This document shows positions 1-10,819 of a stretch of 64,000 bases of DNA, piece by piece. The stretch comes from Auricularia sp. M13 (Eukaryota; Basidiomycota; Agaricomycetes; Auriculariales; Auriculariaceae). The first letter of the stretch is position 1, and every line of letters begins with the position of its first letter. Under the pieces are notes generated by a model that was not told where the DNA came from, did no database searches, and saw only the letters and a program-made list of their open reading frames with translations. Both the position numbers and the translations under genes were made by a program. The DNA is taken from positions 1,798,001 through 1,862,000 of the forward strand of contig CM073202.1 of NCBI GenBank assembly GCA_037042915.1, in the 5' to 3' direction.

Positions 1-1674
1 GACCAAGTGGACAAGTCAGCAGACCGTCGTAGCACACAGAACGACCAGAATGCCCAGGAGAGCGTGCCGGGGCCCGAGCCAGGACGGCCGGGTGACCCGT
101 TAGTTGATCTCGGGACAGTCCTCAATGCTGCTGACCCTAAACTCAACATTCCGCTCGACTTCGTGAAACTGTACAAGTCCGACAACTTGTTGAAACAGAT
201 AATTGCCCGGCCTAACGATTACCGTAACTTTAGGGTCGAGAATGACGTTGTATACATGATCACGGAGGAGGAGCGGTTAATCTGCGTGCCTGATGCAATT
301 CACAACGGGCGCCGGATCCGGGAGATAATCATATCGCAAGCCCACTCTATCCTGGCGCATCTCAGCACCGTTAAGACGCTAAGCTATGTTAGAACTGTGT
401 TTTGGTGGGAAAACATGGCTCGAGACGTGAAGGACTATTGTCGAACTTGCAGTATCTGCGCATTAAATAGGACGAATACGCAGGCACCAATGGGGAAGCT
501 TCAGACACTTCCTGTACCGACGAGGCCTTGGCAATCTGTCGGAATAGATTTCGTCGGTCCGTTCCCCGAGTCCATGACTCGAACAGGCAGGTACAACATG
601 CTGTGTGTAATTGACCATCTATCATCGATGGTCCATCTCGTCCCGACAAGAACAACTTACACAGCTAAAGACATGGCTGAAGTAGTATTTGAACATTTAT
701 ATAAACTACACGGCCTCCCAGAACGTATCGTGAGTGACCGAGACACCTTGTTCACGTCAGTATTCTGGCGCAATCTACACGACCTGATTGGTGTCGAGTT
801 GCGGATGTCATCAGCATATCACCCAGAAACTGACGGAGCGACGGAACGGGCGAATCGGACCGTGACTCAGATGATTCGCACGTGCGCGCTCCTAAACCCC
901 GAGGATTGGGCGCGCAAGCTTCCGGCGATCGAGTTTGCCCTCAACTCGGCCGTGTCAGAAACGACGGGGTTTTCGCCCTTCTTTTTGAACTATGGGCAAG
1001 TACCTAGGGCTCTTAAATGGAACAACAACTCTCCATATCCTGGCGTGCTTAAGTTCGCACAAATGATGAAGATTGCGATAATGCAAGCGCATGATCTTAT
1101 CATTGAAGCCCGAGTACGGCAGACTCGGGCCGCGAACAAACACCGGCGAATGGCACCATTTGAGGAAGGAGACTTTGTGTACCTCTCCACTAAAAATTTA
1201 TCAACTCCTAAGGGCTCATCGAGAAAGCTCATACCGAAATACATCGGACCTTACAAGATCCTGCAAGTTATTGTCCCAGGGGCCTCCTATAAGCTGGATT
1301 TACCTGATGACCTGCTTGGGCGCAGCATCAATAACGCCTTCCACGCGTCATTGCTTCGGCCCTTCGAGCCGAATGACGATAAACGGTTCCCAGGGCGTCT
1401 AACCGCCCAGATGCCCGGATTCAAGCATAACCAGGACGAATGGACGGTAACCAGCATAACAAACCACTCAGGAAAAGGCAGAGAGCTCTTATTTGAAGTA
1501 AAATGGAGCACTGGACACACTACTTGGGAAAGGTTAAGGGAAGTCCGCCACCTGGCGGCATACGAGTCTTATCTCGAGGCCATGGGGGTCAAACAACCGC
1601 GTGACCTTCTGAGAGGACCCGTTGAAGCACCCGGTCGAGCCGCCGAGCTGTCAGAAGAAGCGCGCGGGTTCTAA
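1..1674 (+). CDS. Ty3/gypsy pol fragment: integrase plus chromodomain (5' end outside window)
   Basis: The frame is already open at base 1, so this is the C-terminal part of a polyprotein cut by the window edge; the first candidate start is a GTG and is not a real start. Seen in order: an HHCC zinc domain (H..H near residues 113-117, then C-R-T-C-S-I-C near 145-151), the integrase catalytic core (D in GIDFVGPFP near 180, D in IVSDRDTLF near 243, and E in the TERANR stretch), a GPY/F-like region (YIGPYKI) and a C-terminal chromodomain (EWTVTSI..., TTWERL) that in this family steers integration to chromatin marks. Ty3-group chromoviruses are common in fungi. This is an old element copy. The family call is secure; how much of the element survives cannot be judged here. 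Confidence 0.9.
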   Translation, partial: DQVDKSADRRSTQNDQNAQESVPGPEPGRPGDPLVDLGTVLNAADPKLNIPLDFVKLYKSDNLLKQIIARPNDYRNFRVENDVVYMITEEERLICVPDAIHNGRRIREIIISQAHSILAHLSTVKTLSYVRTVFWWENMARDVKDYCRTCSICALNRTNTQAPMGKLQTLPVPTRPWQSVGIDFVGPFPESMTRTGRYNMLCVIDHLSSMVHLVPTRTTYTAKDMAEVVFEHLYKLHGLPERIVSDRDTLFTSVFWRNLHDLIGVELRMSSAYHPETDGATERANRTVTQMIRTCALLNPEDWARKLPAIEFALNSAVSETTGFSPFFLNYGQVPRALKWNNNSPYPGVLKFAQMMKIAIMQAHDLIIEARVRQTRAANKHRRMAPFEEGDFVYLSTKNLSTPKGSSRKLIPKYIGPYKILQVIVPGASYKLDLPDDLLGRSINNAFHASLLRPFEPNDDKRFPGRLTAQMPGFKHNQDEWTVTSITNHSGKGRELLFEVKWSTGHTTWERLREVRHLAAYESYLEAMGVKQPRDLLRGPVEAPGRAAELSEEARGF

Positions 1675-1803
1675 ATTACGTCCGCGCATTCAATTATTGC
1701 ATGTGCTGAGGGCGACACGGGACTCAGGAAATAGATAGAACAATTTCGTATTTCTAGAATAAAACAGGCAACGACAGGAGTCGACGCATGTACACACCAA
1801 TCA

Positions 1804-1810
1804 TATAAAA
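1804..1810 (+). promoter_or_regulatory. TATA-like box upstream of the second ORF region
   Basis: TATAAAA lies 66 bases before the ATG at 1876, in a stretch that shifts from AT-rich to pyrimidine-rich. It could give the downstream ORF its own transcript. This is inferred from position and sequence only. Confidence 0.35.
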
Positions 1811-1875
1811 AGCGGGCGGGAGGCAAGGGAAAAACAGTCAGTTTACCCGACTGCCCCCGCTAGCCGCCCACTAAC

Positions 1876-2988
1876 ATGACCGCTCCGACCTTACCAAGCA
1901 AGCCCACTGGTGCCGAGGCCACACGTCGCGCAATCGACAATTTGGTCGAGTCGATGCGCAGGGTGACCGGCGTGTCCCCTGTGGGCTCAATGCCCTCCTC
2001 GTCGCCCTCCACTGCGGCACCGAATGGCACGGCACCTATGGAAGGTACGGTGGGCAGTACCAGAGCTCGAGCGGTCATCTAAGCGACCATTGCAGTCGAC
2101 GGACCGGCCCCGGCTGCGGGGCTCGCGGCCAGCCCGATCACGTTGCCGCGTATGGCTGGACTCGCGACACTCAAGGCGGGCGTATCTGTCAACCTCCGCG
2201 ACATCGTCGTACGCGACCGCGAGCTGGCCATGCTCCTCGAACTCATCGAACAGTCGCTGCGCCGACTCACTAAGGACGGCGAACGCAGCTTCGAGCTGAT
2301 CAAGGACGTCCGCTCGGAGACCTCGCGCAGTTTCGGATCAATGTTCGCTACGATCTACGAAGACTTCATGCGCCTCGACGAGCGCGTGATACCGCGCATT
2401 ATCAAGATCTCGGATGACGTGACTGCCCTGCACGGCCGTGATGAAGGCTTGGCCGATCGGTTGAAGACGGACATCGACACGGCGGTCAACGGCGTCACCA
2501 ACACGCTCTACCCGTCGCTTGGCGCTCTCGATCACGCTATCCAGGACGTCGGTACCAGCGTCAGGGAGCTGGCGGTGTCGGTTCAGGATGGAACCGCGTC
2601 TATTCTTGGATCCATTTCTGCGCCGGTCTACTCGCCCGACACCACCTTCAAATCGCTCCTCGACGCCGTCGAGGTCATTCGTGCAAGCAGCCACGAAGCG
2701 CTCGCCATATCCCTCTCTACCCATGTTACGCTCGATTCCATTCGAGACGAGCTTGTGCGTGCGGGCATCATCGGCGAAACCTCGCCGCGCCGCAGCGCGC
2801 GTCTGTCCGCTCGCCGGCAGGCCAGCCCCTACCGATCCGCGAACCGGCTGCGCAAACCGCACGCTCCCGTTCCGGCGCCTGGTTGCAAGGAATCCGCGGG
2901 TGCGGCGCGGGACTTCGACGAGCTCGACAGCACCGACGACGAGCTGATGATCCAAGCTGTGCGTCACGCAGTCGCCGCAGGGGTCTAA
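1876..2988 (+). pseudogene. Unrecognised helical ORF region lying 3' of the Ty3 integrase
   Basis: I do not recognise the product. The region opens with an ATG at 1876. A short Ser/Pro/Thr-rich head is followed by a long, predicted helical stretch rich in Leu, Asp, Arg and Ile (around LELIEQSLRRLTKDGERS and later LDRV-like heptads), then a basic Arg/Ser/Ala-rich segment and an acidic tail (DELDSTDDEL). It sits between the chromodomain end of pol and a possible LTR, the place where some Ty3-group elements carry an extra ORF, so it is treated here as part of that element. The reading frame looks interrupted about once. An alternative is a gag-like or structural protein of a different element. 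It shows no visible similarity to the extra ORF of the Ty3 element at 23430-35519. Confidence 0.4.
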
Positions 2989-3023
2989 TCGGAGAACCTG
3001 CTGTATCAGGTCCGGAGGGCGTA

Positions 3024-3644
3024 TGTAACAGTCCCCTGCCGCTATCTGCTTGACGCTGACAATTGTCTCATTGGTCACGGAAAGGCGATTAAAGAGACTT
3101 AAGGAGGATATGTACAATGTATTGGAATTTACGTAGTTACGACCATCACGACGCAGTTGCTCACGAATCAACTTGATTGTCCTTTGTATTCGTGGGAGCA
3201 GGAGCATCAAGATGCAAGCACAAGTCCGTCGGCCATTAAGGGACCGACGGACCGGCCGGACTTACATCACCTGACTGCGGGGCCCAGTCACGGGATGCGG
3301 TCTGAAGTCACAGTAGCCTATCCCCGTCCACTGGTGAGCGGGATTAGGACGGAATGTGTGCCTCCTGACGGGTTTAGGATTATAAACCCACTTCTCGCAC
3401 GGATTTGGACGGACCGAAGCACAAAAGTAGATTAGTAATGCACTATCCTGTAGGGTATAAAAGGCAGAGGTTTCCATGTACTTAGAACCCAGTTCTCTTA
3501 ACACGGACATTTGTCTCATTCATTCTGAGTGACACAAGACCCAAGGGAATTCTCAGTGAAGCAACTAAACCTCAGGTAAGTTGAAGCTTGGATTGGGAAT
3601 CTTTACATGAGCTTCCACCCCGCCCGAGGCGGGTTGACTTTACA
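3024..3644 (+). repeat. Possible 3' LTR of the first Ty3 element
   Basis: The segment starts TGTAACAG and ends TTTACA, which fits the TG...CA rule. It contains a promoter-like TATA (GGTATAAAAGGCAG near 3457-3470), and the Helitron sequence begins immediately after it. A purine-rich GGAGGG precedes it. The matching 5' copy would lie outside the window, so the ends cannot be confirmed. Confidence 0.35.
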
Positions 3645-6295
3645 AAGGGATGCCATTACGGGATATAAAGATCATGGCAATGAAGCACTGGAAATCGGGT
3701 GGCGCTGCCTATGCTATTCCTCACGGTTCCACGCCCGTGTCTGAATGGAGGAACCCGTCTTTATTCCCGTGTATGTTCCCTCATTTGTTTCCCTGGGGAC
3801 TTGGCGGTATTGATGACGGTCGGCGACGCGAGCCGGTTTCGCTGGAGTCGTTGGTGCGCCACTATTTAAACCACGCCAATCGTGTATTCCAGACGGACCA
3901 GACTTTCATGTTCGTAGCCATGAACATCATTCAGAAGTTGGTGGTATACAAATCTTCGCGTTGGCGTGTCAAGCGTTCCTCGCAGGACAGAGTTCTTGCC
4001 TACTTATCCAGTGCAGAAACTTCGGCTTGCGAGGCCCTGCGCATTCGCAGCTCGCAGAATCCTTATGCACGTGCCGTGCCTGAGACAGATGAAGAGCGTG
4101 CTATCGCCAGTCTTGCGCGAGAAGTAAAGATGGTCCAGCTACCCATACCGGGGAGCGAGTCGTCAAAGCTAAGCATGCGAAATCAGATACGTTCTTTATG
4201 CGCGTATTTGGGCATGCCCACATTTTTTTTCACGCTGAATCCGGCCGACGTATATCATCCGTTGTTTTGCAAGTTTGCGGGTGTTGAGGTTAGTTTAGAC
4301 GAGCGTGTTCCCGCCTCTTTACCGTCTCATCATGAACGCGAGGTGCTAGTTGCCCGTAACCCCGTGGCAGGAGCGAAATTCTTTCACGCCATGATGACCT
4401 GCTTTATCGAAGTTATTCTCGGGGCGGATAGCCCTGACCGCTTCGGTATATTCGGACCGCTCAGGGCTTATTATGGTACAATAGAAGCGCAGGGCCGCGG
4501 ATCCTTGCACTGCCACATGTTTATCTGGATAGACGGCGGCTTGTCTCCAAAACAGTTGCGTGATAAGATGCGGTCCGATGCGGATTTCAAATCTCAACTG
4601 TTTGATTACCTTGACGACAGTGTGCATACCTCCCTCCCGAGTAACACGGGTGTTGTTGCCCCTGAGGACGCTGTTTTCGTCATACGTGATCCGGACGAGG
4701 TTCATCCTTGTACGATGAGATGTCCCCACCCGGATGAAGCGGATTTCGAGGACGAATTTGCTCGTCAACTCGAGCGCTTAGTGTATGATTGTCATTTCCA
4801 TGCCCATACGGATACATGCTGGAAGAACCTCCGTTCTGGTGAACCGCGTGATGACGTACATTGTTGCATGAGAATGGATGGTTCAACGCGCGCTGCAACA
4901 GAGCTCAACGCTGAGACTGGTTCCATTCTTCACCGTCGATGGCATCCTTGGGTTAATCAGCATAATCGTACGGTTACAGCTTGCACAAGGTGTAATTCTG
5001 ATTGTAAGTTCATCGGTTCGGGTCCCGGTGCGCAGGCGTTGATACACTATGCTACGGATTATATCACCAAGAACAATCTTCCCACGCACACAGTTTTTGC
5101 TGCTCTGCAACGTGTACTGGAGACCATCCAGGCTGCCGAGGGGGGGATCGAAGGCGACGCTGCGTTGGATAATACCGAGCGTGATGTTGCTCGAGCAGGC
5201 ATCGAACGTTCTAGAAAGTTCCTCAATAGGGCTTGTAACGCGCTGATGTCTGAGATGGAGTTGAGTGGACAGCAGAGCGCACTTTACTTGTTGGCCACGA
5301 ATGCCTTTGATCACTACTCGTCGCATTCCTTCCAGACTCTGTACTGGGGAAGTTTTCATGCGTGGGTCAAGAGGCAAGAATCGTCCGAAGGGTTGTCCTC
5401 CGTAGATCATGCTCGGGATGACGAACCTGATCTTTGCGACGACGTGGAAGACGACGTTATGATAGATATGGCGCCTCACCGTCGCAAGGTCCAGGTTTCG
5501 AGTCAGGTTGATGATTACGTGTATCGCGCACATGGGTACGCGGATGTCCCGCTGTATTGGTTCGTTAACACCTTGAACAAGATGCCCGTTGACCGTGAGA
5601 AGGTTCGTCTAGGGAAGAGAGCGCGAAAGACCTCGCGAACCAGCCCGAGAGCGTATTTCCTCGATCAGCATCCACAGCATGAGACGCATCTGCTTTGCGT
5701 TCGTGAGAAACCCGTCGTGCCAGTGGTGTTGGGACCGACGTTACTGCGTGGTGATCGCGCTGATGAGTACGAAGCTTATTGCAGAGCCATGCTTATATTA
5801 TTTAAACCTTGGAGATCTCTGGCTGACCTACGCGGACCGAGCGAGTCTTGGTCGACGGCATTTGAGAAATATCGCTTTCACTCGCGCTCGGTAGAAATCA
5901 TGTCCAATCTGGCCGCGATGTTTGAATGCAAAGACGCGCGCGACGCGTACACTGAGATGCGTAAACGCGGTGCTATTCGTCATGATTTAATTAGTGAACA
6001 CCAGGTCATGAGATCCATAGCTCAGATGAACAATCGAGATCAGGCCGATGAGACGCACTGGGACTGGCTGCACGCTTCGATGCCTGCTGTGGCCGAGGAG
6101 CTGGCTCGACAGGGAGCATCTGACGATGATTCTCCCAAGAATCCGTCTGCGGTAATGGCCCAGTCCTTCAACTCTGGAGATTCTTGGTCGAAGAGACACA
6201 AGAATCTCGTCTTGCCGCCGGCGGAGCAGATGTCGGAAGTATCGCTTCCTGACGCGCTCCGCCACCCATCACCTCCGCATATAGAGGTGCATCAT
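3645..6295 (+). mobile_element. Helitron fragment, truncated at both ends
   Basis: Helitron coding sequence begins directly after the possible LTR, and Helitron similarity stops near 6295, where sequence belonging to the DIRS-like element starts. The usual 5' TC end, 3' hairpin and CTRR terminus are not visible. The Pif1-type helicase half of the protein, normally more than 500 residues, is absent. This is therefore a piece, not a complete rolling-circle transposon. Confidence 0.8.
3650..6295 (+). CDS. Helitron Rep (HUH nickase) domain protein, helicase missing
   Basis: In intact Helitrons the Rep domain nicks and rejoins DNA by a two-tyrosine mechanism. The Helitron-like N domain is seen from the first residues (SLFPCMFPHLFPWGLGG). 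The HUH motif is in GRGSLHCHMFIW near residue 286, and the Y2 motif is HYATDYITKNN near residues 465-475. The Rep-helicase linker is seen near 700-790 (YCRAMLILFKPWRSLADL and NDARD-like ECKDARDAY). The frame is unbroken for over 880 residues. The open frame continues to 6469, but roughly the last 58 codons belong to the next element and are a read-through tail, so the natural C-terminus is lost. The ATG at 3650 is internal to the usual protein; the DUF6570 head is missing here, although a piece of that kind occurs at 42913-43290. Confidence 0.85.
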
Positions 6296-6498
6296 CGCGT
6301 TTACTGGGTGCCTCCGCGTTTCTTGGCTGTGGGTTTCGTTCGGCACACTGTCCTACGCGTCTGGGCCGCTGCACGAGCGTCGGCAACGCACTCTGACGCG
6401 CACGCAACGCGCGGGCGACGTCTGACCCCTATTCGACCCAAGACTACGCGTGTGTTCTCGAGCGCTTGAAATCTGCCCCGCTGCATCAAACTACAAAC

Positions 6499-8690
6499 AT
6501 GCCGCCCAAGAGACAGACTGCTGCCGCGAAAGCAAAGCAGAAGAAGCAGGACGACGCCGGCAATCCTGGATCTGCGCTGCCGTCGCCTTCTCCTCCCGCT
6601 CCTGCCAAGCCCGTGGGCAAGAACGGCAAACGGGTCGCGAAACCCAAGACGGTGCCCGCGCCGGCGCCCAAGAAGGCTCCTACGACCAAGAAAGCGCCTG
6701 CGCCAGTCGCGCCCACTCGCACGCTGCGCTCCAAGAAGCCAGCCGTGCCGTCACCCCAGCCGTCGCCCCAGCCGTCGCCTTCGCCGCCGCCTCCTCCGCC
6801 GCCGGTCAAGAAGAAGGCCACCATCGTAAAGAAGAAGAAGGCCGTACCTGCGTCGCCCAAGCGGGCAGTCAAGGCGAAGCCTGCGGGGAAGAACACCAAG
6901 AAGCAGCTGAAGACGAAAGCCACCAACAAGGCCGCTCCCGCGCCTGAGGACGACGACGAGGAGGAGGAAGACGAGGAGGAGGTTGAAGAGGAGGCGCACG
7001 AGGACGGGGATGCCGACGACGACCAAGATGTCGAGCCGCCTGCGCATCAGAACCGCGGCAGGAAGCGCGCGCGCGCTGACGATACCGATGTCGACGATGA
7101 GGCGGCCTCGCTCGTGCAAGACTCGGACGCGCCCTCGAAGTCGAAGCGCCCTACGAAGAAGAAGCCCGCTGCGCGCAAGGGCAAGAGCGTTCGCATCGAA
7201 GAGGCCGACGACGACGGCGCCGAGTCCGGCGTGGACACTCCGTCGAAGGACCGTAGCCAGCGCTATACGCGCTCGCGCGGGGACGTCATCGACGACGAGG
7301 TCGTGCTCGCCATGCTGCAGGTGCCCGGGACTCCCACGCGTGGCTCGGGTACGTTTCTTTCTCTTGTCGGGTTGACGGCTGTGACACCGCGTTGCACGCT
7401 GCGGCACGCCCGTCGGGAACGTAGGCTGGCGCCGCGCATCATGCGCGCGCCACATGCGTACACTCTTGCTGCTGTCTAGCACAGCTTCTTGTGTGGACGG
7501 GGCTTCACACGGCCCGTCCATGCACGCTGCACCTCACCGCTTGCGGGCGCAAGGACTCCCGCTGGTGCAATGCGCACAGCCGGCTGTCCGAGCGTCTCTG
7601 GCCTGCCGAGTCAGCGATCCTTCCTCGCGCGCGTGACGACGATGTCGTCACGTCCGAGATTTCTCTTGCACGCGCGACATGCGCGGTGTCACGGTCTGCC
7701 TCGCGTCGATCGGGCGATCCGCTGATCACTCTCTTTGTAGGCAAGCGTTTCGCGCCGCTGCCGGACGTCGCTCCTCTCGCGAAGAAGCCACGCATGGAAG
7801 GCAAGCCCGACCTAAGCCACTTCGAACGGGGGCGCGTCGGCAGGGCCAAGACCATGATCATTCCGGAGAACGCGCGCCGCATCATCGCAGGCGGTCTCCG
7901 CGAATATCTGCCCCTGCATCTGTTCTCTAACGAGCTCCTCGCACACGAGCGCGAATCGTGCCTCGTCGTCATCTCGGGCGCGCCTGCTGCTGCCGCCGTT
8001 ACCGTCGCTAGGAACGAGCAGCAGATGACGATGACCGACTGGACTTCGTGGGGCACCCGCTGCGTTGCCGCCATGCGCCACTTCGAGTACGACGAGTGGA
8101 TCCCTGCTATGTTCGAGACACACTTCAATCGCATCCGCCTGACTGAGGGCGTCGAGGACATGTGGGCGATGTGGAGAGACTACGACATCGCCGTCAGGCG
8201 CAAGGTCATCTCGCCGCTGCCCAAGGACATCACCGACTTCGACGACGAGGCGTACAAGGAGGCTTTTGACAAGGACCTGGTCCGCTCGCAGAAGGCCCTC
8301 GACGACGTTACCCACGCCGCGCGCTTGCAGAACGCTTCTCGCGCGCGCGCCGCCGCGACGGCCTCGACGTCGGCGGCCGCCTCGGGCTCCTCTTCCCGTC
8401 ACGATGGCGACTCGCGTCCTATCAAGTACGGGCGCTGTATTCTTTGTGGCAGCCGCGCTCATATTTTCGACAAGAAGAAAGAAAAGAAATGCTCGCCGGC
8501 GTGGGCGGTCTTCGACAAGACGAAATGCATCTACGTCACCCCCACCGGGGGGCATGCTCTCTGCTTCCTCTTCAACAGCGTCGACAAATGCGCGAGCGAC
8601 TCATGCCGATACGGAAAGCATGGCCACGTCTGCTCCCTGTGCAGCAGCGCCGCGCACGGCGCTAACGCCTGCACCGTCGTTTCGGGTTGA
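6499..8690 (+). CDS. Gag-like protein of DIRS-like element 1 (acidic/basic tail plus Cys-His cluster)
   Basis: ATG at 6499 (MPPKRQ). The first part is a low-complexity Pro/Lys/Ala stretch followed by a long Glu/Asp run and basic patches. It appears to be joined by an intron (donor near the GS of TRGSG, acceptor TTTGTAG just before 7741) to a second part. That part has an ordered helical region (PENARRIIAGGLREYLPLHL, WAMWRDYDI) and ends in a zinc-like cluster (CILCGSRAH..., C-x4-C, CSLCSSAAHGANAC). The same architecture recurs at 49214-51282, which supports a real gene. Likely role: nucleocapsid packaging of the element RNA. The nuclear-type basic/acidic head could bind chromatin, which is inference. 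Confidence 0.65.
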
Positions 8691-8985
8691 GGACCACGCT
8701 TTGTTCACCTCGCGCTCGCCGACGCCGCTGGCTCTCGATGACTCCCTGCTCCCACTTGCTCCACCTGGTCCCATTCTCGCTCCGCGCTTTCCTTTCCGTA
8801 TTGTCACGCCTCTCAAGGCTGATGCCTGGGAGGCTGCTCTTGCCGCCGCTGCTCTGCTCCCAAAGTTCTCTGCGATTCCCGCGGGTCTCCGTGCCGGTTT
8901 CGACATTGGTCTCTCCCGCTCGTCCGTTGACTCGTACTTCGCCCGTTCTGCTCTGCCGTATAAACTCTACGATAACCACGCTCCT
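8691..8985 (+). pseudogene. Start of DIRS-like RT polyprotein, left part
   Basis: Encodes the FPFRIVTPL...DAWEAAL and SVDSYFAR segments that precede the RT palm in copy 2 (51445-51630). The segment ends at the hAT-like insertion. A short right-hand remainder is at 10660-10818. Only the leading part of the polyprotein is present. Confidence 0.7.
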
Positions 8986-9000
8986 GGGACCCCTAGAAAA

Positions 9001-9280
9001 CCGTGCGCAGGGTCCGTGCGCATCCGTGCGCAAGAATATCCGTGCGCAGAACTTCCGTGCGCAGGGTTAGAACTTTCGTGCGCATGAGTTTAACTTTCGT
9101 GCGCAGGGTCCAAATGTCCGTGCGCACTTTTCAAAATCCGTGCGCAGGGTCCTGGTCATCCGTGCGCATGAAATGTGCTTTCGTGCGCAATTTTCACAAT
9201 CCGTGCGCAGGCTCCTGATATCCGTGCGCAGTTTTCACAATCCGTGCGCAAAGTACAAAATCCGTGCGCAGTGTGAAAAA
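9001..9280 (+). repeat. Left subterminal array of CCGTGCGCA motifs
   Basis: About fourteen copies of (C/T)CGTGCGCA, spaced roughly 12-27 bases and all in the same orientation. Chance runs of such a motif in this density are not credible. Probable transposase-binding sites of the hAT-like element. Confidence 0.85.
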
Positions 9281-10209
9281 AATCAAAAATCCTTTGAAGA
9301 TGTATATCATAGATGTATTCATGGCACTGTGTGCATTGATAGAGGTGCACATCTCTAGTGTCAACTATTTTAGATAAACTACTGTGCTACATGATTTGTT
9401 CGAAATTTCACTTCCACGTTAGTACAGGATCAGAAATATTCAGCCAGCATGTCGGTTTGTGTTCTAAGCTGATTTCCTGAAGAGGCTCTAAGTAGGTACT
9501 CATAACTCAAAAGATGTTACCCTCATACAGTTATGTTATGTTAGGTTAGATTAAGCTTGCTAAGGTTAGAACTTATGTTATTTTGGTTCATGAATTCAGG
9601 AGTAATATCCTTTGCAGCCTGAGTAACCATGATTCACTCATCTACTAATAAATTCTAAGCCCTGATCCCAGTTTGGTCAAAAAATCTCAAATGAATTGTC
9701 TGGGTCAAGGAGACGAGACACGTGTTTTGGGCCGTGGAGTGGACCTGGAACAAGCCAAAGTTTGCTGTGTCTGCTGCACCACCTCTGTACCACAGAGGTG
9801 CTCACTCTCCTGCATCACACCACCATCCCGTCCCTTCAGATCTTCTTGTTGATTAGATGGGTTCCAACCTCATCCTCACCATGCCATCTCACAGAGGGAC
9901 TTGCACGCCCACACCATATTATACTCAAGTTACCAGGATGTATTTTCTGTAGTTTGGACTAGTGGTTAACATGTACATATTCTTAATGGATTCGAAACAC
10001 CCTCAGTTCAAATCCAGTCATAGACATCCATTTTGTGGCACTTCTACCTGTGTTTACTACATTCTGTAGTGTATTAACAAACTGTACTTGAGCAGTCAAT
10101 TGCAACAAGACTTATGGAAATTGTTGGTGTTTGTTAATGAACTTCAATGAGTTCAATCAAGTCGCCTAGATGTGCCAAAGTAAAAAAACTAATGCAGTTG
10201 TGCTTTATA

Positions 10210-10440
10210 CAGAATCCGTGCGCAACACACAAAATCCGTGCGCAGTGTCAGCATGTCCGTGCGCATGTCTACCATGTCCGTGCGCATGATTCTAACATCC
10301 GTGCGCAGGGTCCAAAATGTCGTGCGCACAAAATCACAATCCGTGCGCAGTCCTCCTTCATCCGTGCACACAGATTTACAATCTGTGCGCAGTGTGAAAA
10401 ATCCGTGCGCAGTCTGTGCGCATCCGTGCGCAACGTGCAC
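10210..10440 (+). repeat. Right subterminal array of CCGTGCGCA motifs
   Basis: About a dozen further copies of the same motif, again mostly in the plus orientation, so the two arrays are direct rather than mirror images. One or two reverse copies lie next to the right terminus. Confidence 0.85.
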
Positions 10441-10659
10441 AACATGCGCGCGGAACTTGAAACCAGTAATTTGACAATATCTTGGCCAGTTTTTAAGGTT
10501 TGATAGGTTTGTGCACACAGACATGTGCGGCTAGGTGTAAGCTACTGGAATGACCCTCAACAATCATTCTAGGATGTCTGAACAGTCTTCTAGGGCAGGA
10601 TTACTGCTGCGCACGGACCCCGCGCACGTGCGCATGGTTTTCTCGTGACCCACGCTCCT

Positions 10660-10818
10660 GCTGAGCGTTATCCAGACGTTATAGAATCCATGCTTAATGA
10701 AGAACGCGCTGAAGGGCGAATCTCTGACTGGTTCTTGCCGGAGGACTTGCAAAAGCTCGTGGGATCGTTTCGAAATGCCCCGTTGACCATCGCGCCGAAG
10801 AACGGCAACTACGCGGGA
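10660..10818 (+). pseudogene. DIRS-like RT polyprotein remainder, right of the hAT-like insertion
   Basis: Encodes RYPDVIESML...ISDWFLPEDL and FRNAPLTIAPKNG, which match the copy-2 segment beginning RYPSVIEDMI at 51641. Element similarity ends within a few codons of 10818, at the junction with KDZ transposase sequence. Confidence 0.7.
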
Positions 10819-10819
10819 G

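Larger units (their letters stand above)
8986..10651 (+). mobile_element. Non-autonomous hAT-like element 1 (1,666 bp), inserted in DIRS-like element 1
   Basis: A perfect 8-bp duplication, ACGCTCCT, flanks it (8978-8985 and 10652-10659). The ends are imperfect inverted repeats: GGGACCCCTAGAAAAC on the left and, reverse-complemented, GGGTCACGAGAAAACC on the right. Both subterminal regions are packed with the 9-base motif CCGTGCGCA. An 8-bp duplication with short inverted ends and dense subterminal motifs is typical of hAT transposons, where the motifs bind transposase. The AT-rich middle (about 9290-10200) has no convincing transposase, so the element would need an autonomous partner. A second family member is at 46919-48751. 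Confidence 0.8.

Noticed and set aside
2338-3210. 290-residue minus-strand frame opposite the 1876-2988 region
   Set aside because: High-GC antisense frame without recognisable features; the plus-strand product has the more protein-like composition.
6486-6929. Minus-strand Gly/Ala-rich open frame opposite the gag-like gene
   Set aside because: It is the complement of the Pro/Lys-rich coding region and has no independent start, domain or splice support.
9001-9280. CRISPR-like array
   Set aside because: Repeats are only 9 bases, irregularly spaced, bounded by inverted ends with an 8-bp duplication, and the genome is fungal; subterminal transposon motifs explain them.
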